Part shown: positions 1-8,280 of the stretch, in pieces
Layout of the letters: the number at the start of each line of letters is the position of its first letter
Position numbering within the stretch: the first letter of the stretch is position 1
Assembly (NCBI GenBank): GCA_030611815.1
Contig: JAUWPC010000011.1
Coordinates: 1-24,230 of the forward strand
Source of the DNA: Desulfobacteraceae bacterium
GTDB taxonomy: Bacteria > Desulfobacterota > DSM-4660 > Desulfatiglandales > Desulfatiglandaceae
DNA: 24,230 bases
Reading direction: 5' to 3'
Position numbers and translations under genes: made by a program
Notes under the pieces: generated by a model
The model's database searches: none
Seen by the model: the letters and a program-made list of their open reading frames with translations, nothing else
What the model was told of the DNA's origin: nothing

Positions 1-132
1 GGCTGAACCGAGTCCTTCACATTCCCCCTCGAATAGCATGCCAAGCTTAAATGTGATTTCGTCATGCTCCTTTACAGGAATAGAACCCTTTGGTCCCGTT
101 AGAAACAATGCATTGCTCTCAATTTTAATCAT
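1..132 (-). CDS. Unknown protein, N-terminal 44 residues only (truncated by window edge)
   Basis: An open frame begins with ATG at 132-130 and stays open to the left edge, giving 44 residues that start MIKIESNALFLTGPKGSIPV. A strong Shine-Dalgarno (AAAGGAGG) lies just upstream of the ATG, at about 138-146 on the minus strand, which makes this a convincing gene start. The fragment is mixed and hydrophilic with no signal peptide or membrane segment. I do not recognise the family and assign no function. A possible weak promoter is listed separately at 196-224. Confidence 0.6.
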   Translation of the reverse strand, partial: MIKIESNALFLTGPKGSIPVKEHDEITFKLGMLFEGECEGLGSA

Positions 133-195
133 AGTGCTTCCTCCTTTAGCTGTGAATCCCTATCCATTGGATTCGCCCCCTACAGGCCAAGGAGG

Positions 196-224
196 AAGGT
201 AGCATAGCGAGCAGACATTGTCAA
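196..224 (-). promoter_or_regulatory. Possible weak promoter for the truncated gene at 132
   Basis: On the minus strand a perfect TTGACA (224-219) is followed after 17 bases by TACCTT (201-196), which matches the -10 consensus at three of six positions. The TTGACA lies inside the left arm of the inverted repeat at 215-343. The match is weak, so this is only a candidate. Confidence 0.22.
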
Positions 225-343
225 ATAAAATATGGCGGCTTTATCGCACCGTCCTGTTTTTAAGAAATTCATATGCCGATTAACTGGTTATTATATGGGA
301 CTTTATTTAATATACCAAAAAAGAGTATTTTATTTGACAATGT
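215..343. repeat. 18-bp perfect inverted repeat bounding 129 bp (MITE-like candidate)
   Basis: Positions 215-232 (ACATTGTCAAATAAAATA) are exactly reverse-complemented at 326-343, with 93 bp between the arms. Each arm carries a TTGACA pointing outward, as the ends of many small insertion elements do. No reading frame lies between the arms and I see no clean target-site duplication. It could be a miniature inverted-repeat element, a relic of an insertion sequence, or a paired regulatory site. Confidence 0.6.
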
Positions 344-487
344 TTTCAGCAATACACATGCTTTATCCAGAAAATCAGATGACACGGTAGCTATTTTTTG
401 ATACGAAGTGGATAAAGTGCCAAATTAAATGTCCCCATAAAATCGCTGCTAAAGCGGGACTCACTTTAGACACTTCCCATTCAGGCC

Positions 488-1021
488 CTACTTTGCTATC
501 GCTCTTATCTTTAACACGATTTTATCGACTATTTCCTGTTCACCCTGCAGGATAACAAGAGATATGCCGTTTTCACCCGCAGGGATAGGGCCAGGATAGA
601 TCCCCCTTCCCTTTTTATTAAGCACTTCTTCTCTTATCGGGGTAAACGCCACTAAGTTGGCAGGAAAGATCTCTTTTGAAAATAGTTTTCCGGGGGCGAT
701 GAGATCGGGTGGGATGGAGTCCTTTATAGTGGCAGGATCAATCCCGTAAAAAACGAAACCCCCATGGGGCTGGCCTTTATAAATATAACGTGTCTTATTC
801 CAGTCAATTTTAAGATTCTTATCGGTTTTGTTCATAACTGACAGGCGGAATGAAACAAAGAATTTTTTATCCCCCTTGAGTGGCTCAAATCGGGCCTCAA
901 AAGACTTATTTCCTCCTTTTTGAACAGATGGACTGCTGACCCAGTTCTTGATTTTCTTTGTTGGTGCGCACGCAGTTAATACAATTAGAAGCACAAGAAC
1001 ACTCCAGATCTTAATTTTCAT
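488..1021 (-). CDS. Putative lipoprotein (177 aa)
   Basis: This is a predicted membrane-anchored lipoprotein of unknown function. The N-terminus has a basic start (MKIKIW), a hydrophobic stretch and a lipobox LTAC with the lipidated cysteine at residue 18. The mature part (about 160 residues) is mostly hydrophilic and probably beta-rich, with no motif I can name. The start ATG at 1021 is supported by an AAGGAGG site seven bases upstream. It lies 33 bp downstream of the large AsmA-like gene on the same strand, so the two are probably co-transcribed and may share an envelope role; that is inferred from position only. Confidence 0.75.
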   Translation of the reverse strand: MKIKIWSVLVLLIVLTACAPTKKIKNWVSSPSVQKGGNKSFEARFEPLKGDKKFFVSFRLSVMNKTDKNLKIDWNKTRYIYKGQPHGGFVFYGIDPATIKDSIPPDLIAPGKLFSKEIFPANLVAFTPIREEVLNKKGRGIYPGPIPAGENGISLVILQGEQEIVDKIVLKIRAIAK

Positions 1022-1054
1022 GGCTTTTCCTCCTTGTTATCTCTTGAATGAAAT

Positions 1055-4000
1055 CTATTCTTTTTTCTCTTTTTCGATAGGGATTATAGGTTCTACTACT
1101 TTAACCGGAAGCTCGAGGGTTCTTTTCATAATTCCCAATAACCCCGCTCCAACCTCTGCCGCCGGAAGATACTCTACTTTCGGGTCCTCCAAGTCCCCTG
1201 TTACTTTTATCGGAATAGAAACGAGCGTGTCGTCAAGCAGGTACCCTATTAGCGGCAGCATTCTTATGATGCGGTCCACTGTTTTAAAGGGAGCGGCAAA
1301 CATTTTAAGATCTAATTTGTTTTCTAATAAGTCAATATCACCGTGGCAGGCCAGGTTCATCGAAGAACCATCCAGCAGCGCTTTTTCCATATGCACCTTT
1401 CCATCCTGAAGATTACCTTCAGCAGTTATCGAATTGTATTCGAATCCTTCATTTACAAGGTCAGGGAGCTTTCCACTGAATATTTCGGTAATATTGAGTA
1501 GAGCGAATACCTTCATCAGTAGCGGATCGCGATTGATGCGGCCATCCTTGGCAAGAAATTTGAAAGGTCCATGAAGAGATTTAATCAATTCGATGCCCAT
1601 CCCTTCCCCTTTTATCTCACTTTCAAAATCGAAAGTCCCGTCTATTGCTATGGATTCCTTAGACAGACAGGCGAAGGTCGCAGCCATCCCCTTCTTCTTG
1701 ACGGCCAGTTTCAAATCCAAACGAATCCCCTGTTTAGATATGTTCAAAGTCCCTGGCGTAGAAATACCACATAGATTGCCTTCGGTGATTGTAACGTTAA
1801 CTGCGTCCCCTTCTGAGGATATGCTGCAGTTAAAGGGTTCCCATCTGAATCCCCCGTACGTGAGGGAGTTCAATTTGACGTGAGCAGTTCCTTTTGCCGG
1901 CAGGGACCATCTGTTTTTGTCTCTATTGACTTCCGTTTCTTTGCCCCTTTTCTCAAACGCTTTACTGATGTCCTCAAAGTCAAGGTCATCGGCAGAGAGG
2001 TCCAGGTCGAACAGGAGCCCCTGTTCTGACAGGTCGAGGGTTCCCGTTGCGCTGATTTGAGTGTCGTCCAGGGTAAGGTCGGCCGATTTTAAGATAATCC
2101 TCTGTTGACCGGCCTCAAGAGAGAAATTCTTTATCCTTGCCGGGAGGTTCAATTCCGGAAAGGTGATGTCCCCACCCTGCAGATACCCCTCGATTGTGGA
2201 TTCAATTGCGCTGCCTGGTATGATACGGGCCCACAGATTACCCTTGATCCATCCATTCAAAACCCTGTTTTTGGCTAACAGCGAATCCAAACTTGTCTTG
2301 TCCAAATTTCCGGTAAATCTGATGGCAATGGCATCCTCCCGGATATTGCAGTCAAAGGAAGCATCTGATTTGTCATCTCTGATAGTTAGGTTTTCAATTT
2401 GGAAGCTCCCTGGGGTCTTGAGCACACTCAATGAAATATCAGGGCCTTTTGCCGCAAACAGATTGCCCTTAAAGGATGTTTCAGTGCCCTTATCCCAGAG
2501 GATATGAGCCTTTGAAATGGCCAATGGAGATATGACCTTGAAGTCCTCCGGTAGATTGATAAGCTCTAAAGCTGACCGGATTGCCTCTATGCCCATGTTG
2601 CCTTCAAAGGTTGCTTCCAGCCTGTTCAGGCCCTCCATATAGCTTTTTGCTTCACCTGACACGTCTAAGTTGGCATCGAGGATGCCCACCCTGGCGTCTT
2701 TGAGGATAAGCGTTTGGGGGTCTGCCTCCACTCTTCCCTCTGTCAGAGTTAGTGGGCCGGGCAACAGGGTCGAACTCAGGATGAAATCTTTGATGTTACA
2801 TTCCGCCTTGAATCGCCACGCCTTTGGCCTTAAGAGGGGGCCTTTGAAGTCTAATGTATCCAGTGTAACATAACCCTTTAGACTCTCTATCTCTTTTAGC
2901 GCTTTTTTGGCTGCAGCAAAGGAAGAAACCCAAGGGTAAATTTCGTCCAAAAGGATATTAGCTTTAGCCGATTCAACTTCCATATATAGCTCTTTGCGCC
3001 AGTCTAACATTCCTGACACTTTGGAAAAGGATGTCTTCCCTAATTTGCCAGCCAATTCCCCTGCCTTGACTACGCCATTGGCATAGGAGAAATGAGCCCC
3101 CATGATTTCAACAGGATATGGAATTCCGCGGTATTTGACTCTCAAGTCGAATTCAGAGGCATCCACACGCGCCCTGATCGATGAAAGGGTTTCTCCTAAA
3201 ACCAGCCTGGCCGTGGCATTCCCCCTTAAGTCATCAATCCGCCTTAACTCTTCTGCAAATAAGCTGTCCTTGATCAGGTCTTTTAAAATGGGAAGGGTCT
3301 GCGTCAGATCGGCCTTTATCATAATATCTAAATGAAACAGGTCATTATTTTCGCCTAAGCCCAATCTCAAATTACCTTTGCTCCCGAAGGTCTTCCCGAG
3401 CCTGGCTTTGAGGCGACTACCATCGAGTATCCCCTTTGAAATAAGGACTTCCCCATTCACTTCCTCCAAATTCAGATTTATTTCGGGAATTGAGATCTGT
3501 CCTCCAAGCATGCTCCCTTTGATAAGGATATTCTCCAGCTTTCCTAAATCATCCAACGAATTTCCATTAGTCTCGAAACTGATCAGCGGGACTTTGCCCC
3601 CCTTGACAATGGCAAAAATATCCTGCACCGCGGAGGTATTTTTCCCCATTGAAAGTGCGACTTCACGTATCGAAGGGATATCGACCTCTCTCCCCTCCAG
3701 TCTTAGACTCACTCGAGGTGTCGATTTATCCATGACAAACTCCCCGGCAAGGTCAAGACGGGGATAATCAAGATTGAACTCCGAGATAGAGATCGAGGTT
3801 TTACCTTCATCGATATTCAGTGTCCCATCTATATTCACGCCTTTGAAGACCACTTCTGGATTATTATAGATCCGGGGCAGGAGAGGGATAGAGCCCTTTA
3901 TTTTTGCCTCAAGATCCTTTGTCAAATCGGTCTTAAAGGAGAGATTCAGATTTACCTCTGAATCTCCCACCTTTAACGTGTCATTGGGAAGGATATAGTC

Positions 4001-4696
4001 GGGTAGCATATGTGGTCTAAGACAGATCAGATCTATTCGTCCATCACCCTTGAATGTTGTTAGATCTAAATGGCTTTTTAGAGAGAGCCCTTCCCAGAGG
4101 TTGGATTTGCAGGTTAGGTCAATTTTGAGTTGTTTTGACATATCGATCAGGATATGGATATCGCTAAACCACAAAACCGGGACTTCTCCCTTCACAAGGT
4201 TGACCTTTCCGTTTTCGACATGGATAGAAAGACCCTCAGTCTCCGAAACAATCGGCGCTAAGACAAGGCCTATCTTTTCCCGGAGATCTTTTCGATTAAA
4301 TGAATCAGGGGTCTCTTTCATATCCTCTTTTGATTGTGGGAGTTTTATGTTGATCTCTGGTGATTCGGCCTTGAGAACAGCGATTTGCAACTTTCCTGAC
4401 AGGAGAGGCCATATCTTCGGATATATTATCAGTGATTCGATTTCTGCCGAGACCTTCCCGGCAACCAAGAGGGTTGCTTCACGAATCACAGCGTGAGGAC
4501 GTGGAAAAAAAGAAAAATCAGCCGCTGCAATTTCGACCTGCCCGCCCGCTCTTTTTGAGAGATGGGTCACGATTTCTCTCTTTACGAAATCGGAATCTAT
4601 GAACTTAGGCACAACCAGGATCAGGGCGCCCACAAGGAGCAGGAGGACAAAAATGCTTCCTGAGATCAGAACGATAATTTTTTTTCGGCTTTTCAT
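1055..4696 (-). CDS. AsmA/YhdP-like envelope protein (1213 aa)
   Basis: This is a very large inner-membrane-anchored protein of the AsmA-like group. One N-terminal membrane segment (about residues 7-30, after MKSRKK) is followed by an AsmA-type N-terminal region (WPLLSGKLQIAVLKAESPEI) and a long periplasmic stretch of repeated beta-strand segments of the form 'LxGxLdL' or 'iegxl'. The last ~150 residues (around GKVHMEKALLDGSSMNLACH through the VSIPIKVTGDLEDPKVEYLP segment) resemble the C-terminal domain of YhdP/AsmA proteins. Family members (AsmA, TamB, YhdP) are implicated in envelope homeostasis and phospholipid transport to the outer membrane; a similar role here is inference. The length is close to YhdP (about 1270 aa). 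An in-frame stop lies 18 bases before the ATG, which fixes the start, although no good ribosome-binding site is visible. It precedes the lipoprotein gene at 488-1021. Confidence 0.8.
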   Translation of the reverse strand: MKSRKKIIVLISGSIFVLLLLVGALILVVPKFIDSDFVKREIVTHLSKRAGGQVEIAAADFSFFPRPHAVIREATLLVAGKVSAEIESLIIYPKIWPLLSGKLQIAVLKAESPEINIKLPQSKEDMKETPDSFNRKDLREKIGLVLAPIVSETEGLSIHVENGKVNLVKGEVPVLWFSDIHILIDMSKQLKIDLTCKSNLWEGLSLKSHLDLTTFKGDGRIDLICLRPHMLPDYILPNDTLKVGDSEVNLNLSFKTDLTKDLEAKIKGSIPLLPRIYNNPEVVFKGVNIDGTLNIDEGKTSISISEFNLDYPRLDLAGEFVMDKSTPRVSLRLEGREVDIPSIREVALSMGKNTSAVQDIFAIVKGGKVPLISFETNGNSLDDLGKLENILIKGSMLGGQISIPEINLNLEEVNGEVLISKGILDGSRLKARLGKTFGSKGNLRLGLGENNDLFHLDIMIKADLTQTLPILKDLIKDSLFAEELRRIDDLRGNATARLVLGETLSSIRARVDASEFDLRVKYRGIPYPVEIMGAHFSYANGVVKAGELAGKLGKTSFSKVSGMLDWRKELYMEVESAKANILLDEIYPWVSSFAAAKKALKEIESLKGYVTLDTLDFKGPLLRPKAWRFKAECNIKDFILSSTLLPGPLTLTEGRVEADPQTLILKDARVGILDANLDVSGEAKSYMEGLNRLEATFEGNMGIEAIRSALELINLPEDFKVISPLAISKAHILWDKGTETSFKGNLFAAKGPDISLSVLKTPGSFQIENLTIRDDKSDASFDCNIREDAIAIRFTGNLDKTSLDSLLAKNRVLNGWIKGNLWARIIPGSAIESTIEGYLQGGDITFPELNLPARIKNFSLEAGQQRIILKSADLTLDDTQISATGTLDLSEQGLLFDLDLSADDLDFEDISKAFEKRGKETEVNRDKNRWSLPAKGTAHVKLNSLTYGGFRWEPFNCSISSEGDAVNVTITEGNLCGISTPGTLNISKQGIRLDLKLAVKKKGMAATFACLSKESIAIDGTFDFESEIKGEGMGIELIKSLHGPFKFLAKDGRINRDPLLMKVFALLNITEIFSGKLPDLVNEGFEYNSITAEGNLQDGKVHMEKALLDGSSMNLACHGDIDLLENKLDLKMFAAPFKTVDRIIRMLPLIGYLLDDTLVSIPIKVTGDLEDPKVEYLPAAEVGAGLLGIMKRTLELPVKVVEPIIPIEKEKKE

Positions 4697-5039
4697 GGGA
4701 ATGATAGTTTCTCAGGAAATGTCATTGGAATGGGTTTATGTTTAACCGTCATCAATTACCTTCATCGCTTCAGCTAATTTCATCCGTGGCTTTTTTTCTT
4801 GTTACGAATCCTTTCAGTCATTATCTCGGCAGGATTGTCAATCGCTATCAACCCCTTAGACTGACGCTTATGCCTTTGGGGGCAGTCATGACAGGGGAAT
4901 GACGACGATGAGGTTGGCGGACAAAGAAAGACCATCAGGAGGAGAGAAATGGGGCGGGATCTTCGACAGGGATTTGGGGTTCATCTGGGTTAGGGTTTGT
5001 GAAGCTGTTTAATGAACCGTGGCATTTGGGGAAATCATT
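4697..5039. other. Intergenic region 5' of the AsmA-like gene and 3' of the transposase
   Basis: This 343-bp gap has no convincing gene. It contains a 7-bp inverted repeat GGTTCAT (4978-4984) / ATGAACC (5012-5018) with a 27-base loop just beyond the transposase stop, and a short GTCATGAC palindrome near 4886. I see no strong promoter for the AsmA-like gene and no clear REP-type palindrome array beside the transposase. Confidence 0.5.
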
Positions 5040-6026
5040 CTATCGGTCTCTGTTTTTCTCATCCAGCCTGCGCAGGGTGACGGATATTGCAGAGCCTGAA
5101 ACACCTAATAGATGCCCCGTCTCAATTAGAGAAAGCCCGAGTTCTTTCACAAATTTCTCTGCCAGTTTAGATCTGACTTTCGAAACTTCATGTTGCCGGT
5201 TCCCTCTCTTCAGGGCCTCAACGCTAATCCCTTCCTTTTTGCAGATTTTGTCAATCAGTAACAAGGCACGTTTAAGGCTCTCTCCTGGAGAAAACCGCCT
5301 TTTCTTGAATTTGGCTGACTGTTGTATGAGTTTCTTTACAAATTTACCACTGCCTAAAATACGCTCATCGGACTTTTCACGAACCCCGCTCCTGCGCATC
5401 GTCTTGACCTCTGACCACCCTCCCTTCGATCGTATCAGGCCGCCTCCAGTTAGATCAGGGCGACGACCCTGGTCTATCCCATTTTTTACAAACTGGCGAT
5501 AAGCCTTTTTTGCTTCTCTCTCTGTTGCGCCGAACCGCTTGAGGAGATAATCTCTATCCTGCCAGCCCTTTCTTATCCTGCCCATCAAAACCGAATGGCC
5601 GCACCATCGATACCTGTCCAATCCGGCAAGAGAATCAACCAACTTGGCGCGCAATGGGTTCAGATGGATGTATCTGGCCAATTCCTTGAAATACGGCTTC
5701 TCTTCGCAAACAATAGACTTGTAACGATCCTGAAATAGTCGTCCATGCCTTCGGTGTTGGCGGTTGTAGTAGATTGCATAGCCGGTCAGAAGTCTTTTCA
5801 CAAACCTGGACAACCCGGATGGGCCGCTGTGCATGAGGATATGCGCGTGGTTATTCATCAAGGCCCAAGCGTAGATCGAAGTGCCGGTTTCTGTGGCGAT
5901 ATTTCCGAGACGAGAGATAAATTCTTCCCTGTCTTGATCATTATTTACGATTTTTCTTCCCTCGATACCCTTGATGATAACATGGTGCAGGGCACCGGGG
6001 GCATCAAGCCTCGCCTGTCTCGGCAT
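5040..6026 (-). CDS. RayT / Y1 (IS200-like) REP-associated transposase with DnaA-like C-terminal HTH (328 aa)
   Basis: This is a single-strand DNA transposase of the HUH Y1 family, the type associated with REP palindromes. The N-terminus (MPRQARLDAPGALHHVIIKG) is typical of the family. The HUH pair is H60-A-H62 in NNHAHIL. The catalytic-tyrosine region is GYAIYYNRQHRRHGRLFQDR (Y83, Y86 or Y87), followed by the conserved YIHLNPLRAKLV. Residues ~245-325 form a helix-turn-helix region strongly reminiscent of the DnaA domain IV fold (HEVSKVRSKLAEKFVKELG, then SLIETGHLLGVSGSAIS), probably for double-strand DNA binding. The start ATG at 6026 has a GGGAGG site. All motifs look intact, so the protein may be active. 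It sits 39 bp downstream of the PRC-barrel gene on the same strand. No flanking terminal repeats were found, as expected for single-copy RayT genes. Confidence 0.87.
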   Translation of the reverse strand: MPRQARLDAPGALHHVIIKGIEGRKIVNNDQDREEFISRLGNIATETGTSIYAWALMNNHAHILMHSGPSGLSRFVKRLLTGYAIYYNRQHRRHGRLFQDRYKSIVCEEKPYFKELARYIHLNPLRAKLVDSLAGLDRYRWCGHSVLMGRIRKGWQDRDYLLKRFGATEREAKKAYRQFVKNGIDQGRRPDLTGGGLIRSKGGWSEVKTMRRSGVREKSDERILGSGKFVKKLIQQSAKFKKRRFSPGESLKRALLLIDKICKKEGISVEALKRGNRQHEVSKVRSKLAEKFVKELGLSLIETGHLLGVSGSAISVTLRRLDEKNRDR

Positions 6027-6065
6027 GACCTACCTCCCACTCTATTATTTCGGATTCCATAAATG

Positions 6066-6665
6066 CTATTCGCCTTTCCCTTTCATGTCGATAACCGGCA
6101 GAGCTTCGACACCGTTCTTGTCAATTTTTAGATAAATATTTCCATCCTCATAGCGGTCAATCTGGTTAACAGGGACAGAGATATCCTTTTTCCCCCATAA
6201 ATGTCCTTCTAACAGTATAAGATGGGTAATACGTCCGGATTTTTTCTCCACAAGGAAATCATCTACCCTGCCTGCATGTCCGTCTGTGGCTAAGACCTTA
6301 GCCCCTTTGTGAACAATAAGCCCCCCGGCCGGAACAGCCTCATGCTCAACAAATACAGAGGCCGGCGTTCCCATATCCCATCCGGCCTGTTCAGCCATAT
6401 ACAGTGTTATATTTGAGGGGATGTATTCCTCCTGAATGAAATTTTTCATCCCTTCGAATTTCTTCTTGTTGATCGAAAGAAAAACCGTATCATGAGAGGC
6501 CTCTTTTACCAGTCTTTCGGGGACAAGCCTCTCTGTGTTTTGAAGATCATTACCTCTGACAACGAGATAGGTCACCCTTTCAGTCTTAGGATTAAGTATT
6601 ATGTTTTCGAGACGACCAATCTTCCCGTCTAAACATTCAACATGCGCGTTCAGATGCATATCCAT
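6066..6665 (-). CDS. PRC-barrel domain protein, two tandem barrels (199 aa)
   Basis: This is a cytoplasmic protein built from two PRC-barrel-like units. The first is at about residues 5-60 (NAHVECLDGKIGRLENIIL, then VTYLVVRG and RLVPERLV). The second is at about 118-193 (KVLATDGHAGRVDDFLVEKK, then ITHLILLEGHLWGKKDISVP). PRC-barrels occur in the RNA-processing protein RimM, in the photosynthetic reaction-centre H subunit and in many small stress or storage-like proteins; the specific role here is unknown. The frame extends upstream to a TTG at 6686, but ATG at 6665 has GGAGG seven bases before it and is chosen. A good promoter (6706-6734) gives a leader of roughly 35 bases. The transposase gene follows at a 39-bp gap, so read-through into it is possible. 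Confidence 0.82.
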   Translation of the reverse strand: MDMHLNAHVECLDGKIGRLENIILNPKTERVTYLVVRGNDLQNTERLVPERLVKEASHDTVFLSINKKKFEGMKNFIQEEYIPSNITLYMAEQAGWDMGTPASVFVEHEAVPAGGLIVHKGAKVLATDGHAGRVDDFLVEKKSGRITHLILLEGHLWGKKDISVPVNQIDRYEDGNIYLKIDKNGVEALPVIDMKGKGE

Positions 6666-6705
6666 ATATCCACCTCCATAACTCAATTTTCAGAATTTTT
6701 TTAAA

Positions 6706-6734
6706 AGTATTACTGAAGCGGGGTTGTGTGTCAA
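6706..6734 (-). promoter_or_regulatory. Sigma-70-type promoter for the PRC-barrel gene
   Basis: On the minus strand TTGACA (6734-6729) is followed by a 17-base spacer and AATACT (6711-6706). The predicted start is about 35 bases upstream of the chosen ATG at 6665. The -35 match is perfect and the spacing ideal; the -10 matches at four of six positions. Confidence 0.5.
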
Positions 6735-6927
6735 GACAATTGTGTTACACTGCAACTTGTCAAGTATGCCCCCCATTTGAGCGGGGCGAATTCCTGGTCA
6801 ATTCTGCTTTGGTTCGAGCACTAAGGTGGACTTGGTGTGCTCATTAATGGCCTTGTCGCTAAACCACCATATTTTGGGCTGTATGGGTGTGGAAACGGTC
6901 GGGCTGAGGTAAGGCTTGGTTTATAGC

Positions 6928-6956
6928 TTGCCAAATCGACAGTTTATTTATACAGT
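6928..6956 (+). promoter_or_regulatory. Candidate promoter for hflX
   Basis: TTGCCA (6928-6933) is followed by a 17-base spacer and TACAGT (6951-6956), with an overlapping TATACA two bases earlier. It lies about 60 bases upstream of the hflX ATG. The match is moderate only. Confidence 0.33.
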
Positions 6957-7014
6957 TAACACCCGACTGAAAACTCCGAAACCCGGGATGGTGGCAAGAT
7001 AATAAGAGACCAGT

Positions 7015-8277
7015 ATGCAGCAAAATGATGAAAAAATAAAGGCTCTTTTGATTGGAGTCTGTCTGTTGGACGAAGATATTGCCGCCAAGGGCGCCTCTAT
7101 GGAGGAACTGGAAAGGCTGGTAGATACGGCAGGCATCGCCACTTCAGGAAAATATGTACAGAGAAAGGACAGAAAAAGTGCGCGGACCTATGCTGGCGAA
7201 GGCTTTATTAAGAAGTGCCTTGAAAAAAAAGAAGAAGTTGACATTCTGATCTTCGATAATGATCTGACCGGGTCCCAGGCACGAAATATCGAAAGACTGT
7301 TTTCAGTAGAGGCGATAGACCGCACTGAAGTGATCTTGAGGATATTTCATCACCGTGCTCAGACAAAAGAGGCAAAACTGCAGGTCAGGCTGGCGGAGTT
7401 GAGATACGAACTTCCAAGACTTAAGAGCATGTGGACGCACCTCGATAGAGAAAGGTTCGGCAGTAGAATGGGGGCTGGTGTTGCCTTCAGAGGGATGGGA
7501 GAAAAACAGAGTGAGAAGGACAGGCAGAAGCTTCAGCGGGAAATCTACGAAATAGAGAAGCGCCTTGGTAAGATCATTAAACGGATTGATACCCAGAAGA
7601 AGAGGCGAAAAAGGAACTGCAGAAATATTGGTTTAGTGGGATACACCAATGCGGGGAAATCAACGCTGTTTAACAGGCTGACCGATTCGAAGGTCCTGGT
7701 TGAAGACAAGCTTTTTGCAACACTCGATTCAACCACCAGATCGTTGAATCTCGGAAAGGGAAGGGATGTTGTTATCTCTGATACGGTTGGATTTATATCG
7801 AACTTGCCGCATCATTTGATAGCATCATTCCGGGCAACCCTGAGAGAGGCTGAAGAGGCGGATCTGCTTTTGAACATCACCGATATTTCTGATGATGACT
7901 TTGAAAAACATATTAATGATGTGGAAAATGTCCTGGAGGCGATGGGCGCTGATGAGATTCCTCAACTATTATTATTTAACAAAATAGACAGGGTTAGTGA
8001 GTCTGTTGTCGCAAGGGTCAAAAAAAACTATCCGGGGGCTCAGTTGATTTCAGCCAAAAGCGGAGAAAACGTCGAAGAACTGCTTCATCAAATCGACAAG
8101 AGTCTGAATGTCCCCCGAAAATACATACTGTCAGTTCCCCAAACCCACCAGAAAGCGATAAGTTACACGCATAATTGGGGCAGGATCTTGGAAAAGGAAT
8201 ATGAAGATGGTTTTGTGAAGATGACAGTGGAGATGGGGAGTGAAAAGATCAGGAATTTGAAGGATTATGTGGTTTAG
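7015..8277 (+). CDS. hflX: GTPase HflX (420 aa)
   Basis: HflX is a ribosome-associated GTPase of the TRAFAC/Obg-HflX group that binds the 50S subunit and splits stalled or hibernating ribosomes under stress. The N-terminal HflX domain (about 10-110) leads through a coiled-coil helical linker (about 115-200) into the G domain (about 203-370). Visible G motifs are G1 GYTNAGKST (209-217), G2 around ATLDSTTR (235-242), G3 DTVGF (256-260), G4 NKID (322-325) and G5 SAKSGE (346-351). The usual glycine-rich loop before the linker, generally of the form GxRGPGE, is altered here to VAFRGMGEKQSEKDR (156-170). The length is normal. No strong Shine-Dalgarno precedes the ATG. The gene converges on the permease gene with only three bases between stop codons. 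Confidence 0.93.
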   Translation: MQQNDEKIKALLIGVCLLDEDIAAKGASMEELERLVDTAGIATSGKYVQRKDRKSARTYAGEGFIKKCLEKKEEVDILIFDNDLTGSQARNIERLFSVEAIDRTEVILRIFHHRAQTKEAKLQVRLAELRYELPRLKSMWTHLDRERFGSRMGAGVAFRGMGEKQSEKDRQKLQREIYEIEKRLGKIIKRIDTQKKRRKRNCRNIGLVGYTNAGKSTLFNRLTDSKVLVEDKLFATLDSTTRSLNLGKGRDVVISDTVGFISNLPHHLIASFRATLREAEEADLLLNITDISDDDFEKHINDVENVLEAMGADEIPQLLLFNKIDRVSESVVARVKKNYPGAQLISAKSGENVEELLHQIDKSLNVPRKYILSVPQTHQKAISYTHNWGRILEKEYEDGFVKMTVEMGSEKIRNLKDYVV

Positions 8278-8280
8278 CGG

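Larger units (their letters stand above)
133..487. other. Intergenic region, AT-rich, with inverted repeat
   Basis: This 355-bp gap has no convincing coding frame. It holds the 18-bp inverted repeat at 215-232/326-343. It also holds a 6-bp hairpin (CTAAAG/CTTTAG, 449-469) just 3' of the lipoprotein stop, without a clear U-run. Fragments at about 417-427 (AAAGTGCC) and 461-476 (CACTTTAGACACTT) resemble the repeat unit seen at 10810-11149. Base composition is richer in A+T than the neighbouring genes. Confidence 0.6.
6666..7014. other. Divergent intergenic region between the PRC-barrel gene and hflX
   Basis: These 349 bp separate two divergent genes and hold a promoter for each (6706-6734 minus; 6928-6956 plus). 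A short GCCCC/GGGGC hairpin lies near 6769-6787. No reading frame or RNA gene is convincing here. Confidence 0.5.

Noticed and set aside
948..4496. Several plus-strand open frames across the AsmA-like gene
   Set aside because: They lie antisense to a long, coherent protein with family features, have no recognisable domains or ribosome-binding sites, and are typical shadow frames.
6808..6830. tRNA-like GGTTCGAGC segment
   Set aside because: It resembles a T-loop by chance; no acceptor stem, anticodon arm or matching 5' half surrounds it.
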